Assembly: GCF_028767185.1 (NCBI RefSeq) | Contig: NZ_JARACK010000006.1 | Location: 184,755-248,754 of the forward strand | Reading direction: 5' to 3' | From: Mangrovimonas aestuarii | GTDB taxonomy: Bacteria; Bacteroidota; Bacteroidia; Flavobacteriales; Flavobacteriaceae | DNA length: 64,000 bases | Shown: one piece after another, positions 1 to 8,302 of the stretch | How the letters are laid out: each line of letters starts with the position of its first letter | How positions within the stretch are numbered: the first letter of the stretch is position 1 | Notes under the pieces: generated by a model | Seen by the model: only the letters and a program-made list of their open reading frames with translations | Told to the model about the DNA's origin: nothing | The model's database searches: none | Program-made: the position numbers and the translations under genes

Positions 1-1
1 A

Positions 2-1114
2 CTTAAGGCCATTGGAATGCAAGATGTTTCTATTGACGAGCATGCCTACATTATGGCGACGCTGCCAAGTAATGTAGACCATGATGTTCCAACCATTGGG
101 TTTGTATCGCACTTCGATACTACTCCAGATTTTACCGGAGCAAATGTAAAGCCTCAGATTGTAGAGAACTACGACGGAAAGGATATTATCCTAAACGAAA
201 AGGAAAATATTGTCTTATCTCCAGGTTATTTTGAAGATCTACTGTTATATAAAGGACAAACATTAATCACTACAGACGGAACTACCCTTTTGGGGGCCGA
301 TGATAAAGCCGGTATCTGTGAGATAGTATCCGCTATGGAATATTTAATCCAGCACCCTGAAATCAAGCACGGTCCTATTCGTGTTGGTTTTACTCCCGAT
401 GAGGAAATTGGTCGTGGTGCCCACAAATTTGACGTAGAGAAATTCAATGCTGACTGGGCTTACACTATGGACGGTAGCCAAATTGGTGAATTGGAATACG
501 AAAACTTTAATGCAGCTGGTGCGGTTGTAAAAGTAAAAGGTAAAATTGTACACCCTGGCTACGCAAAAGGAAAAATGGTAAACTCTATGTATATCGCTAC
601 GGAATTTATCAACTCGCTTCCTAAAATGGAAACTCCAGAACATACCGATGGTTATCAGGGGTTCTTCCACTTATACAGTATGAAAGGGGAAGTTGAAGAA
701 ACTGTGCTTCAGTACATCATTCGCGATCACGATAAAGATCATTTTGAAGCCAGAAAAGAAATGCTTCAAAAATTAACCAATGAGCTTAACATACAATATG
801 GTAATGAGGTGATTAGCATTGAGATTAAAGACCAGTACTACAATATGAAAGAAAAGGTTGAGCCTGTAATGCATATTGTTGACATTGCTGAAGAAGCCAT
901 GAAAGAACTAAACATTGAACCTATTATCAAACCTATTCGCGGTGGTACAGATGGTTCTCAATTAAGTTACATGGGATTACCTTGTCCAAATATTTTTGCT
1001 GGTGGGCACAATTTCCATGGACGCTACGAATATGTTCCGGTAGAAAGCATCATAAAAGCTACTGAGGTAATTTGTAAGATTGCCGAACTTACAGCTAAAA
1101 AATATGCCAACTAA
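2..1114 (+). CDS. pepT: Peptidase T (tripeptide aminopeptidase), 5' end outside window
   Basis: Zinc metallopeptidase of family M20B that releases the N-terminal residue of tripeptides in the cytoplasm. The frame is open to the left edge, so about 45 N-terminal residues are missing compared with E. coli PepT (about 408 aa). An internal ATG at 17 is not the true start. Metal and catalytic residues of the family are visible: His and Asp in VSHFDTTPD (about codons 32-34 from that ATG), Asp in [10 protein letters not shown], the Glu pair in PDEEIGRG, Asp in YTMDGSQIG and the last His in FAGGHNFHG. The dimerisation domain lies between the last two motifs. It is followed 13 bp later by a same-strand DUF1801 gene, so the two may be co-transcribed. 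Confidence 0.94.
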   Translation, partial: LKAIGMQDVSIDEHAYIMATLPSNVDHDVPTIGFVSHFDTTPDFTGANVKPQIVENYDGKDIILNEKENIVLSPGYFEDLLLYKGQTLITTDGTTLLGADDKAGICEIVSAMEYLIQHPEIKHGPIRVGFTPDEEIGRGAHKFDVEKFNADWAYTMDGSQIGELEYENFNAAGAVVKVKGKIVHPGYAKGKMVNSMYIATEFINSLPKMETPEHTDGYQGFFHLYSMKGEVEETVLQYIIRDHDKDHFEARKEMLQKLTNELNIQYGNEVISIEIKDQYYNMKEKVEPVMHIVDIAEEAMKELNIEPIIKPIRGGTDGSQLSYMGLPCPNIFAGGHNFHGRYEYVPVESIIKATEVICKIAELTAKKYAN

Positions 1115-1127
1115 ACCTTAGGCTTAA

Positions 1128-1724
1128 ATGAAGAAAGTAAGCTCCGTTGAGGAATATATTGAAGTTCATGAAAAATGGACAGATGCTTTAAGTTTACTGC
1201 GTTCTATTTTATTGGAAACAGAGCTAAAGGAAACTTTAAAGTGGAGTGCTCCCGTTTATACCATTAACGGTAAAAATGTTATTGGAATCGGTGCATTTAA
1301 AGAACATATGGCTATATGGTTCTTCAACGGAGTTTTTTTAAAAGATGAAAAAGAGCTTTTAGTAAACGCCCAAGAAGGTAGTACAAAAGCACTAAGACAA
1401 ATGCGATTCACCTCTATAGAGGAGATCAATAAGGCTACGGTTCTGGCCTATACTAAAGAAGCGATTGAAAACCAAAAACAGGGCAAAGAGTTAAAGCCCG
1501 ATAAGAAAAAAGAGCTTGTCATTCCTAATGAACTTAAAAAGTATTTGGATAGTGATAAAGAAGTTCTAAACTGCTTTAAAGGTTTAACAGCATACAAACA
1601 AAGAGAATACGCAGACTATATTAGCTCTGCCAAAAGAGAGGCAACTAAATTAAGTAGGTTGGAGAAAATCGCTCCTATGATACGCTCCGGATTAGGCTTG
1701 AATGATAAGTATAAAAATTGTTAA
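1128..1724 (+). CDS. DUF1801 / YdeI-OmpD-associated family protein
   Basis: A 198-aa cytoplasmic protein. The first 110 residues look like the DUF1801 fold (similar to YdhG), including the segment LKWSAPVYTINGKNV and the AIWFFNG strand. The C-terminal 60 residues resemble the YdeI/OmpD-associated tail, with a charged KPDKKKELVIPNEL linker and the helical segment KQREYADYISSAKREA. Members are widespread in Bacteroidota, but their biochemical role is not established, so no function is assigned. The ATG is 13 bp after the pepT stop. The gene ends just before a bidirectional hairpin terminator that it shares with the convergent yajC operon. Confidence 0.85.
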   Translation: MKKVSSVEEYIEVHEKWTDALSLLRSILLETELKETLKWSAPVYTINGKNVIGIGAFKEHMAIWFFNGVFLKDEKELLVNAQEGSTKALRQMRFTSIEEINKATVLAYTKEAIENQKQGKELKPDKKKELVIPNELKKYLDSDKEVLNCFKGLTAYKQREYADYISSAKREATKLSRLEKIAPMIRSGLGLNDKYKNC

Positions 1725-1726
1725 AT

Positions 1727-1754
1727 AAAAAAGCTGCCAAAAGGCAGCTTTTTT
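1727..1754. terminator. Bidirectional rho-independent terminator
   Basis: A 12-bp perfect stem (AAAAAAGCTGCC / GGCAGCTTTTTT) with an AAAA loop sits between two convergent genes. The U-tract is available in both directions, so it can end the pepT-DUF1801 transcript and the nusB/DUF1573/yajC side. Confidence 0.9.
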
Positions 1755-1776
1755 ATTCTTAGAGTTTAACCCTACT

Positions 1777-2070
1777 TTATTTCTCCTTTACTGGAGCATT
1801 AAGTTTTTTGCTCATTTCCATTGAAACGGCAGATCGGTCAAACTTAATTTTACCAGCCATAGTCTCTATAACACAGCTGTTATCTTTGTCGTTAAGGTCT
1901 ACTATTTTACCGTGCATACCACTTTTGGTAATCACCTTATCACCACGCTTAAGCTCAGTAGAGAATTTTTTCTCTTGCTTTTGGCGTTTCATTTGTGGTG
2001 CAATCATAAAGAAATAAATCACCACAAACATTAAGACAATTGGTAAAAAAGAGCCTATTCCTTCTCCCAT
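1777..2070 (-). CDS. yajC: Preprotein translocase subunit YajC
   Basis: A 97-aa single-span inner-membrane protein that associates with SecDF in the Sec translocon. An N-terminal hydrophobic segment (about residues 7-24, FLPIVLMFVVIYFFMIAPQ) ends in the typical FMIAPQMKRQKQE signature. It is followed by the small cytoplasmic domain with LKRGDKVITKSGMHGKIVDL. Length and layout are normal for the family. It lies 9 bp downstream of the DUF1573 lipoprotein gene and is probably co-transcribed with it. secA is also in this window, but far away at 55.5 kb. Confidence 0.95.
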   Translation of the reverse strand: MGEGIGSFLPIVLMFVVIYFFMIAPQMKRQKQEKKFSTELKRGDKVITKSGMHGKIVDLNDKDNSCVIETMAGKIKFDRSAVSMEMSKKLNAPVKEK

Positions 2071-2079
2071 AGCTTTTTA

Positions 2080-2586
2080 CTATTGTACGTGTTTAACTTC
2101 AGCTTTTCCTGCTGTTGGAGCTGGTTTTTCTGGAGCATTAGGATCTGGCTTTACAAAAGCACTAATCTTAACAGTTTCCTTACCTGCTTTGGTGTTAGAA
2201 GTAACTGTAATAACCTTAGAAACTTTGTTTCTTCCTTTTCCGTTAAACTTAACTGTAAATTGTCCTGTCTCTCCTGCTGCCAATGGCTCTGAACTCCAGT
2301 CTTTTGGAATTGTACATCCACAAGAACTCTTGATGTTAGTGATTACTAAAGGAGCTTCACCTGTGTTCTTGTACGAGAACACAGTTTCTACAGGAGTTCC
2401 TGATTCGATTTCACCAAAGTCATGATCAACTTTGTCGAATTCGATAACAGGATACTTCTCAGCATTTGCATCACGTTCTGCAGCTTGAGCTACGTTTTCT
2501 TCGTTTACTTTTTTAGACGCATCGTCTTTGCAAGATGTAAAAGCGATTAAACATAGTGCGCTTAATCCTAATATCACTTTTTTCAT
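2080..2586 (-). CDS. DUF1573 domain lipoprotein
   Basis: A 168-aa exported lipoprotein. The N-terminus MKKVILGLSALCLIAFTSCKD is a lipoprotein signal peptide with a lipobox whose Cys is near residue 20. It is followed by an acidic, flexible stretch. Residues 47-150 form a DUF1573 beta-sandwich (Ig-like) with the hallmark FDFGEIESG-type strand (here DHDFGEIESGTPV) and the SSCGCTIP motif. The tail is rich in Pro, Ala and Lys. DUF1573 proteins are very common in Bacteroidota envelopes, but the function is unknown. It is placed in front of yajC and behind nusB on the same strand, with its own promoter-like sequence overlapping the nusB end. Confidence 0.9.
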   Translation of the reverse strand: MKKVILGLSALCLIAFTSCKDDASKKVNEENVAQAAERDANAEKYPVIEFDKVDHDFGEIESGTPVETVFSYKNTGEAPLVITNIKSSCGCTIPKDWSSEPLAAGETGQFTVKFNGKGRNKVSKVITVTSNTKAGKETVKISAFVKPDPNAPEKPAPTAGKAEVKHVQ

Positions 2587-2610
2587 AATAAAAATTTTTT
2601 ATTCGGGACG

Positions 2611-2642
2611 TAAAAGTAACAATTATTTTTGACTACATCAAT
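2611..2642 (-). promoter_or_regulatory. Bacteroidota-type promoter for DUF1573-yajC
   Basis: On the minus strand ATTG, then exactly 20 bp, then TACTTTTA. This resembles the Bacteroidota housekeeping consensus TTTG-N19/21-TAnnTTTG with one mismatch in each box. It lies about 25 bp upstream of the ATG, and its -33 element overlaps the last codons of nusB. Confidence 0.6.
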
Positions 2643-3577
2643 CCTCGCCCAATTTTATTTAATTTTCCTTCCTCTTGATACTCTTTTACCAATTTATCAA
2701 GTATTCCATTAATAAAAATACTACTCTTTGGCGTTGAATATTCCTTGGCAATCTCTAAATATTCGTTAATGGTTACCTTAGCTGGAATAGATGGGAAGTT
2801 TTGCAATTCGCAAACCGCCATCATCAATAAAATGTGGTCTATTTCAGCGATTCTATCAGCATCCCAGTTATTGGTCTTTCTTTCTATTTCCTTATGCAAT
2901 TCAGACTGTTTTAAAATGGTCTTCTTAAACAGGTCTATTGCAAACTGCTTATCATCAATGTCCTTATATAGTTTAGGCACAAAATGGGTTTCACCCGAGC
3001 TAGGCTTCACCTTGCGCAGCAACTTTAAAATAGTTGTGTTTACAATTGGTAGATCGTCTAACCAAGTTAAATTAGCGTCTTCTAAATAATCATAAAGCTT
3101 TTCGTTAGGCGCTATGATGTCTTTATATACCTCAATAATGAAATTCTTATCCTCTTTAAAGTCAGAGGTACGTGTTTGCATATAATCACTAAACAGTTCG
3201 CTATTTCGAATTTCCTTGAAAAAGATATCAATATATTCGTTATCCAACTCCCAATTCTTTGCATTGTAACGATCTATAGATTCTGACAACAAGTTATTCT
3301 CGTTAAGCATTTGGAGAACTTCGTTGTTGACAAACTTCTTATTGGGGTTTCTATCGGCTTCTGTGGCTAAGTGTTTTTTTTGGGTCTTGTCCATATGGTC
3401 CTGAGCCATTTTCTGAACTTCAGTTAAAGTGGACAACATTAGAAGGTACAACTTGTACATGTTATCAATGCTGTACAATAGGAACTTTTGGTCTTTTCCA
3501 AAATCGTCGCTTTCATGACCATTAAAAGCGTAAATGGATTGCATTACTTTAATCCTGATGTGTCTTCTGTTTAACAT
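2633..3577 (-). CDS. nusB: Transcription antitermination factor NusB (extended)
   Basis: NusB with NusE (S10) binds boxA RNA in rRNA operons and supports antitermination. The NusB fold occupies roughly residues 195-310 (DLFKKTILKQSELHKEIE, then AEIDHILLMMAVCEL, then INEYLEIAKEYSTPKSSIFI). At 314 aa it is about twice the length of E. coli NusB. The extra 190 N-terminal residues are helical and charged. This long form is usual in Bacteroidota. The N-terminus MLNRRHIRIKVMQSIYAF matches the start of the family well, which supports the ATG chosen. Confidence 0.93.
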   Translation of the reverse strand: MLNRRHIRIKVMQSIYAFNGHESDDFGKDQKFLLYSIDNMYKLYLLMLSTLTEVQKMAQDHMDKTQKKHLATEADRNPNKKFVNNEVLQMLNENNLLSESIDRYNAKNWELDNEYIDIFFKEIRNSELFSDYMQTRTSDFKEDKNFIIEVYKDIIAPNEKLYDYLEDANLTWLDDLPIVNTTILKLLRKVKPSSGETHFVPKLYKDIDDKQFAIDLFKKTILKQSELHKEIERKTNNWDADRIAEIDHILLMMAVCELQNFPSIPAKVTINEYLEIAKEYSTPKSSIFINGILDKLVKEYQEEGKLNKIGRGLM

Positions 3578-3615
3578 ACTTACAAAGAACTTTTAACCAC
3601 GTTTATTTGAATAAA

Positions 3616-3645
3616 GAGGCGAAAGTGACACCTCACTTTCGCCTC
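3616..3645 (-). terminator. Rho-independent terminator of the leucine dehydrogenase gene
   Basis: A perfect 13-bp stem (GAGGCGAAAGTGA with its complement) and a 4-nt loop, followed on the minus strand by a short T-rich run. It lies just after the dehydrogenase stop and just before nusB. That makes nusB a separate transcript or a read-through target. Confidence 0.8.
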
Positions 3646-3675
3646 GCAAAAATACTATATTTTTAAAGATTCAGC

Positions 3676-4779
3676 TTATTTAGACTGCTCTTTTTTTCTA
3701 GCTTCAATTCTATTTTGAGCCACATTCAATGCCGCTTGGTGCGTTGTAATGTGGTTTGCTTCTGCATTAGTCAAGATCTCTAAAGTGGTGTTATAGATAT
3801 TCTCTGTTTTACGCATGGTTTCTTTCTTGTCGTAACCTTCCAATTCAGCATATACGTTGATCAGTCCACCTGCATTAATCAAGAAATCAGGAGCGTAAAC
3901 AATACCCATTTCCTGAAGCATTTTACCATGTTTATCCTCATCTGCCAATTGATTGTTAGCAGCACCCGCTATAACTTGGGCTTTTAACTTACTAATAGTA
4001 GCATCGTTTACCGTAGCACCTAAAGCACAAGGCGCGTAGATATCCATATCTTCACTATAAAGATCTGCTCCAGTATAAATAGTAGCACCATACTTGCTAC
4101 TTACTTCTTCTAAACGCTCTTGGTTAATATCAGAAATAACAACCTTAGCACCTTCGTTGGTCAAATGCTCAACTAATGATTCTCCTACGTGACCAATACC
4201 TTGTACAATTACTTTTTTGTCCTCAAGTATATCAGACCCAAATTTATACTTAGCTGCGGCTTTCATTCCCATAAATACACCGTAAGCAGTAATTGGCGAT
4301 GGGTTACCCGATCCTCCTCTGCTTTCAGAAATACCTGTAACATATGGAGTTACATCACGTACAGTATCCATATCTGCAGTTTCCATTCCAACATCTTCAG
4401 CAGTAATGTAACGTCCGCTTAAAGAGTGAACAAACTCTCCAAACTTACGCATAAGTTCAGGGTTCTTTTGAGTTTTTGCATCTCCGATAATCACGGCTTT
4501 ACCTCCACCCAAGTTTAATCCAGAAACGGCTGCCTTGAAAGTCATTCCACGAGAAAGACGTAACACATCGTTAAGTGCTTCCCACTCATTGTTATAGTTC
4601 CACATTCTGGTACCTCCTAAAGCTGGTCCCAATACCGTATTGTGAATACCTATTATTGCTTTTAAACCTGTATATTTGTCGTGGCAAAACACAACTTGTT
4701 CATGGTTATCAAAAGAAAGTTGCCCAAATACTGGATCAACTTTGTGTAGATCGTTTGAGTTAATAACGTCTGCTATCAT
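3676..4779 (-). CDS. Glu/Leu/Phe/Val dehydrogenase, leucine dehydrogenase type
   Basis: A 367-aa NAD-dependent amino-acid dehydrogenase that interconverts branched-chain amino acids and 2-oxo acids, probably leucine. The N-terminal catalytic domain has the glycine-rich LNLGGGKAVIIGD motif with the catalytic Lys and the upstream LGPALGGTRMW substrate loop. The C-terminal Rossmann domain has IVQGIGHVGESLVEHL near residue 190, followed by an acidic residue in VVISD typical of NAD preference. The length fits leucine dehydrogenase (about 360-370 aa) rather than glutamate dehydrogenase (above 410). Valine or phenylalanine specificity cannot be excluded from sequence alone. It is monocistronic between its own promoter and terminator. 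Confidence 0.9.
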   Translation of the reverse strand: MIADVINSNDLHKVDPVFGQLSFDNHEQVVFCHDKYTGLKAIIGIHNTVLGPALGGTRMWNYNNEWEALNDVLRLSRGMTFKAAVSGLNLGGGKAVIIGDAKTQKNPELMRKFGEFVHSLSGRYITAEDVGMETADMDTVRDVTPYVTGISESRGGSGNPSPITAYGVFMGMKAAAKYKFGSDILEDKKVIVQGIGHVGESLVEHLTNEGAKVVISDINQERLEEVSSKYGATIYTGADLYSEDMDIYAPCALGATVNDATISKLKAQVIAGAANNQLADEDKHGKMLQEMGIVYAPDFLINAGGLINVYAELEGYDKKETMRKTENIYNTTLEILTNAEANHITTHQAALNVAQNRIEARKKEQSK

Positions 4780-4834
4780 TTAATAATTTTTTAAATTAAT
4801 ACGCTGTGTTTAAAGAGTTTCAAAAAACAACGCG

Positions 4835-4866
4835 CAAAATTAATCCAATATTAGGAATTACACAAA
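4835..4866 (-). promoter_or_regulatory. Consensus Bacteroidota promoter of the dehydrogenase gene
   Basis: On the minus strand TTTG, 20 bp, TAATTTTG: a perfect match to the Bacteroidota -33/-7 consensus (TTTG and TAnnTTTG) at the preferred spacing. The start codon lies about 55 bp further on. Confidence 0.8.
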
Positions 4867-4923
4867 AAAAACGCTATTAAATGAGAATTTTTTAACAGCA
4901 GACATCACCAATACCCCTTGTAG

Positions 4924-6681
4924 ATGAGAGAATTACAACACCTTAATAAATACTTCCTTAAATACAAACAAAAGCTTGTTGTAGGCATTATTATTACTAT
5001 AGTCGCAAGAATATTCCTTTTATTCACGCCTCGACTTATTAATAAACTATTTAAAGTAATAGAAGATTATCAAAATAATCCATCTCCAAATACGGCAGCC
5101 TTTAAATCCGATATGGCTCAAATTATCCTCTACATTATTGGAGCTGCCATTATTGCTGGCCTTCTAACTTTTTTAATGAGACAGACCATAATTAATGTGT
5201 CTCGTTATATTGAATTCGATCTGAAGAACGAAGTTTACCAACAATACCAAAAACTTTCATTGAACTTCTATAAGAAGAACCGTACAGGTGACTTAATGAA
5301 CCGTATTAGTGAAGACGTTGGTAGGGTTCGTATGTATGCTGGACCAGCTATTATGTACTCCATTAATACTGTAACACTGTTTGTTATCGCTTTAATATTC
5401 ATGTTCAATGAAGCCCCAAAACTAACTCTATATACCATTTTACCGCTACCTATTCTTTCGGTAATCATTTACAAATTGAGTAAAACAATCCATAAGCGAA
5501 GTACAATCGTACAGGAGTATCTTTCAAAGTTAAATACGTTCACACAAGAAAGCTTTAGTGGTATTGCCGTAATAAAAGCTTATGGGATAGAACCCCAAAC
5601 CGCTACTGATTTTGAAGATCTCTCAGAACAAAGCAAGCAGAAACAACTCAACCTAACAAAAGTACAAGCTTGGTTTTTCCCCATGATGATTCTTTTAATA
5701 GGAGCCAGTAACCTTTTGGTAATTTACATTGGAGGAATGCTGTATATCAATGGAGAAATTGAGAGTTTAGGGACTATTGCAGAATTTATTATATATGTTA
5801 ACATGCTAACTTGGCCGGTAGCTACCGTAGGTTGGGTTACCTCCATCGTCCAGCAAGCCGAAGCATCCCAAAAACGTATCAATGCCTTTCTAAAGCTGGA
5901 ACCAGAAATCAGTAACACGGTAACTAACAGCACACCGATTAAGGGAGATATAGAGTTCAAGAATGTATCTTTCACTTACGATGATACCAATATCCAAGCC
6001 TTAAAAAATATAAGCTTTAAAATTCCTAAGGGAAAAACCTTAGCGATTATTGGCAAGACCGGTTCTGGTAAATCCACTATTTTAGATCTTATTGGTAGGC
6101 TATACGATGTAAGCCAAGGTGAAATCATGATCGATGGAATACCTTTACCAAAATTAAACTTAACCGACTTGAGACAAAGCATTGGATATGTACCTCAGGA
6201 TGCTTTTTTGTTTTCCGATACCATTAGAAATAACATTAAATTTGGAAAGAACAATGCAACAGACGAAGAAGTCATTGAAGCTGCAAAAAATGCCCACGTT
6301 CACAAAAACATCGTAAAATTCACCAAAGATTACGATACCGTATTGGGAGAAAGAGGAATTACCCTATCTGGGGGGCAAAAGCAACGTGTTTCTATTGCCA
6401 GGGCAATAATTAAAAATCCTAAAATTCTGTTATTTGATGACTGTCTTTCAGCTGTCGACACCGAAACCGAGGAGAAAATCTTAAAAAACCTAAGTAAAAT
6501 ATCTAAAGACAGGACCACTGTTATTGTAAGTCACAGAATATCATCCGCCAAAAACGCTGATTATATTTTGGTTCTCGATGATGGAGAAATTGTTCAAGAA
6601 GGATCGCACGAAATACTAATAAACATTGATGGTTATTATAAAACCCTTTACCTAAAACAGCTTACAGAAAAAGAAATGTAA
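4924..6681 (+). CDS. ABC transporter, fused permease-ATPase (MsbA/MdlB-like half-transporter)
   Basis: A 585-aa half-size ABC exporter expected to act as a dimer in the inner membrane. Residues 1-310 form a six-helix transmembrane domain, with the family sequence FYKKNRTGDLMNRISEDVGRVR in the first cytoplasmic loops. Residues 340-575 form the ATPase: Walker A IIGKTGSGKST, Q-loop YVPQDAFLFSDTI, signature LSGGQKQR, Walker B ILLFDDCLSAVD and H-loop VIVSHRIS. The Walker B is followed by Asp-Cys where Glu is usual (FDDCLSAVD), so the general base position is Asp. Lipids, drugs or peptides are all possible substrates; the sequence does not decide. Confidence 0.88.
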   Translation: MRELQHLNKYFLKYKQKLVVGIIITIVARIFLLFTPRLINKLFKVIEDYQNNPSPNTAAFKSDMAQIILYIIGAAIIAGLLTFLMRQTIINVSRYIEFDLKNEVYQQYQKLSLNFYKKNRTGDLMNRISEDVGRVRMYAGPAIMYSINTVTLFVIALIFMFNEAPKLTLYTILPLPILSVIIYKLSKTIHKRSTIVQEYLSKLNTFTQESFSGIAVIKAYGIEPQTATDFEDLSEQSKQKQLNLTKVQAWFFPMMILLIGASNLLVIYIGGMLYINGEIESLGTIAEFIIYVNMLTWPVATVGWVTSIVQQAEASQKRINAFLKLEPEISNTVTNSTPIKGDIEFKNVSFTYDDTNIQALKNISFKIPKGKTLAIIGKTGSGKSTILDLIGRLYDVSQGEIMIDGIPLPKLNLTDLRQSIGYVPQDAFLFSDTIRNNIKFGKNNATDEEVIEAAKNAHVHKNIVKFTKDYDTVLGERGITLSGGQKQRVSIARAIIKNPKILLFDDCLSAVDTETEEKILKNLSKISKDRTTVIVSHRISSAKNADYILVLDDGEIVQEGSHEILINIDGYYKTLYLKQLTEKEM

Positions 6682-6748
6682 CAAAATGTTTGTTCTTTAT
6701 ATTTTTTTTTAGATTTTTGGTGCGTATAATTTAATTCTTATCTAAAAT

Positions 6749-7129
6749 ATGAGTACTAACGATATGATGGAGAAAGAGGAAATTTTTTCTAAAGTATTAA
6801 GAGCAGGAAGACGTACCTATTTCTTTGATGTAAGAGCCACAAAAGCAGGTGATTATTACCTAACCATCACTGAAAGTAAAAAATTCACTAACGAAGACGG
6901 ATCGTTCCACTACAAAAAGCATAAAATTTATCTTTACAAAGAAGACTTCACAGAATTTAAGTCCATCCTTAATGAAATGACAGACTATATTGTTGATGAG
7001 AAGGGTATGGAAGTAATCAGTGAGCGCCACCAAAGCGATTACAAAAAGGACTTTTATGACGAAAGTGAAACTGTTGGAGCTCACAATACAACCGAAAGCT
7101 TTACAGATGTAAGCTTCGATGACATCTAA
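6749..7129 (+). CDS. DUF3276 / PUR-family nucleic-acid-binding protein
   Basis: A 126-aa protein found throughout Bacteroidota. The N-terminal 80 residues carry the PUR-alpha-like repeat (EIFSKVLRAGRRTYFFDVR, then DYYLTITESKK, then KIYLYKEDFTEF), a fold known to bind single-stranded nucleic acid. The last 40 residues are acidic and probably disordered. The role in the cell is not established. It stands alone between an ABC transporter and a strong terminator. Confidence 0.88.
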   Translation: MSTNDMMEKEEIFSKVLRAGRRTYFFDVRATKAGDYYLTITESKKFTNEDGSFHYKKHKIYLYKEDFTEFKSILNEMTDYIVDEKGMEVISERHQSDYKKDFYDESETVGAHNTTESFTDVSFDDI

Positions 7130-7160
7130 TCGTTATAATTTTTAGTATTATAAAATATAG

Positions 7161-7186
7161 CGCCTCCTTTTGGAGGCGTTTTTTTT
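7161..7186 (+). terminator. Rho-independent terminator after the DUF3276 gene
   Basis: Stem CGCCTCC / GGAGGCG with a TTTT loop, followed by eight T on the plus strand. Confidence 0.92.
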
Positions 7187-7326
7187 AAGATATGTTATTA
7201 CTTATTCCTGACAGTTATAAAATACCAACTTACAGGAAACTGTCTACTTGATAAACTTCTTTTAACTCACAAAACTCCAATCAACACGCCTTAATCTAAA
7301 ATTCAATATCGGAATTTGTAAATTCA

Positions 7327-7662
7327 CTACCCTACACTTGTTCCATTTTTCACTTTTTCTTCAGGCTTCAAAAGCATCACATCTTCTCCATTTACAGCAC
7401 CAACCACCAAACATTCACTCATGAAATTGGCAATTTGCTTCTTAGGGAAATTGATAATAGCTACAATCTGTTTCTTTAAAAGGTTTTCTTTAGTATATAA
7501 TGTAGTAATTTGGGCAGACGATTTCTTAATTCCCAAATCTCCAAAATCAATTGTTAACTGGTAAGCTGGTTTTATGGCTTTAGGAAAATCATCTACAGCT
7601 ATTATTGTTCCTACGCGCAGATCTACTTTGGTAAAATCTTCAAAATTTATAGTTTCGCTCAT
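7327..7662 (-). CDS. CsaA-like tRNA-binding domain protein
   Basis: A 111-aa protein made of a single EMAP-II/Arc1p-type OB-fold, as in CsaA. Visible landmarks are FTKVDLRVGTIIAVDDFPKA, the central LGIKKSSAQIT (the family usually has RQSSAQIT) and VVAIINFPKKQI followed by MSECLVVGA. The family binds tRNA, and CsaA has been linked to chaperone-like export functions in other bacteria. The gene is divergent from the thioredoxin-like gene with only 45 bp between the starts. Confidence 0.9.
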   Translation of the reverse strand: MSETINFEDFTKVDLRVGTIIAVDDFPKAIKPAYQLTIDFGDLGIKKSSAQITTLYTKENLLKKQIVAIINFPKKQIANFMSECLVVGAVNGEDVMLLKPEEKVKNGTSVG

Positions 7663-7666
7663 AGCT

Positions 7667-7698
7667 CAAAAGTATTATTTTTTACGAACTTTGAAAAA
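7667..7698 (-). promoter_or_regulatory. Promoter of the CsaA-like gene, possibly leaderless
   Basis: On the minus strand a perfect -7 box TACTTTTG lies only 4 bp before the ATG, with TTTT 20 bp upstream as a weak -33 box. In Bacteroidota transcription starts a few bases after the -7 box, so the mRNA would begin at or next to the start codon. Confidence 0.5.
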
Positions 7699-7707
7699 AC
7701 AACAAAC

Positions 7708-8268
7708 ATGGCTAGAACACCTTCAAACATGCTACCGTTGGGCACTAAAGCCCCTGATTTTTCGTTGACAGATACAGTAAGCGGCAATATACTATCGTTG
7801 CAACAAACCAAAGGGAAACATGCCACCTTAATCATGTTTATATGTAACCATTGCCCGTTTGTAAAACATGTTAATGCTGAAATTGCAAAACTTGCAAAAT
7901 ATTACTTTGAAAAAGGTGTTAAATGTATTGCTATATCAAGCAATGATGTAGAAAACTACCCTGACGATGCTCCAGACAAAATGGCAAATAACGCTAGAGA
8001 ACAAGGTTTTATTTTCCCTTACTTATACGACGACACCCAAGAAATTGCCAAAGCTTATGATGCCGCTTGTACACCAGACTTTTATTTATTCGACAGGGAT
8101 TTAACCCTTGTATATCGTGGCCAACTCGATGATTCCCGCCCAGGAAATGATATCCCAATAACAGGAAACGATATACGCAATGCGATTGATAATCTTCTAG
8201 CCAATAATCCTATATCTCAAAATCAAAAACCGAGTATTGGTTGCAATATTAAATGGAAAACCTCTTAA
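7708..8268 (+). CDS. Thioredoxin-like / AhpC-TSA family protein
   Basis: A 186-aa cytoplasmic thioredoxin-fold protein. The N-terminal strand APDFSLTDTVSG is typical of the AhpC/TSA-redoxin group. The active-site-like motif is ICNHCPFVKH near residue 46, a CxxC with the unusual NHCPF context seen in a Bacteroidota and proteobacterial subgroup. The cis-Pro loop reads ACTPDFYLF. No signal peptide is present. A thiol reductase or peroxidase role is inferred from the fold. The start is supported by the conserved LPLGTKAPDF beginning. An overlapping upstream frame is a shadow. Confidence 0.88.
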   Translation: MARTPSNMLPLGTKAPDFSLTDTVSGNILSLQQTKGKHATLIMFICNHCPFVKHVNAEIAKLAKYYFEKGVKCIAISSNDVENYPDDAPDKMANNAREQGFIFPYLYDDTQEIAKAYDAACTPDFYLFDRDLTLVYRGQLDDSRPGNDIPITGNDIRNAIDNLLANNPISQNQKPSIGCNIKWKTS

Positions 8269-8302
8269 GTCCTCAAGGTAGAAATACATCTGAATCTTTT
8301 TT

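Noticed and set aside
2745..3089. 114-aa plus-strand frame
   Set aside because: Shadow of nusB; no homology.
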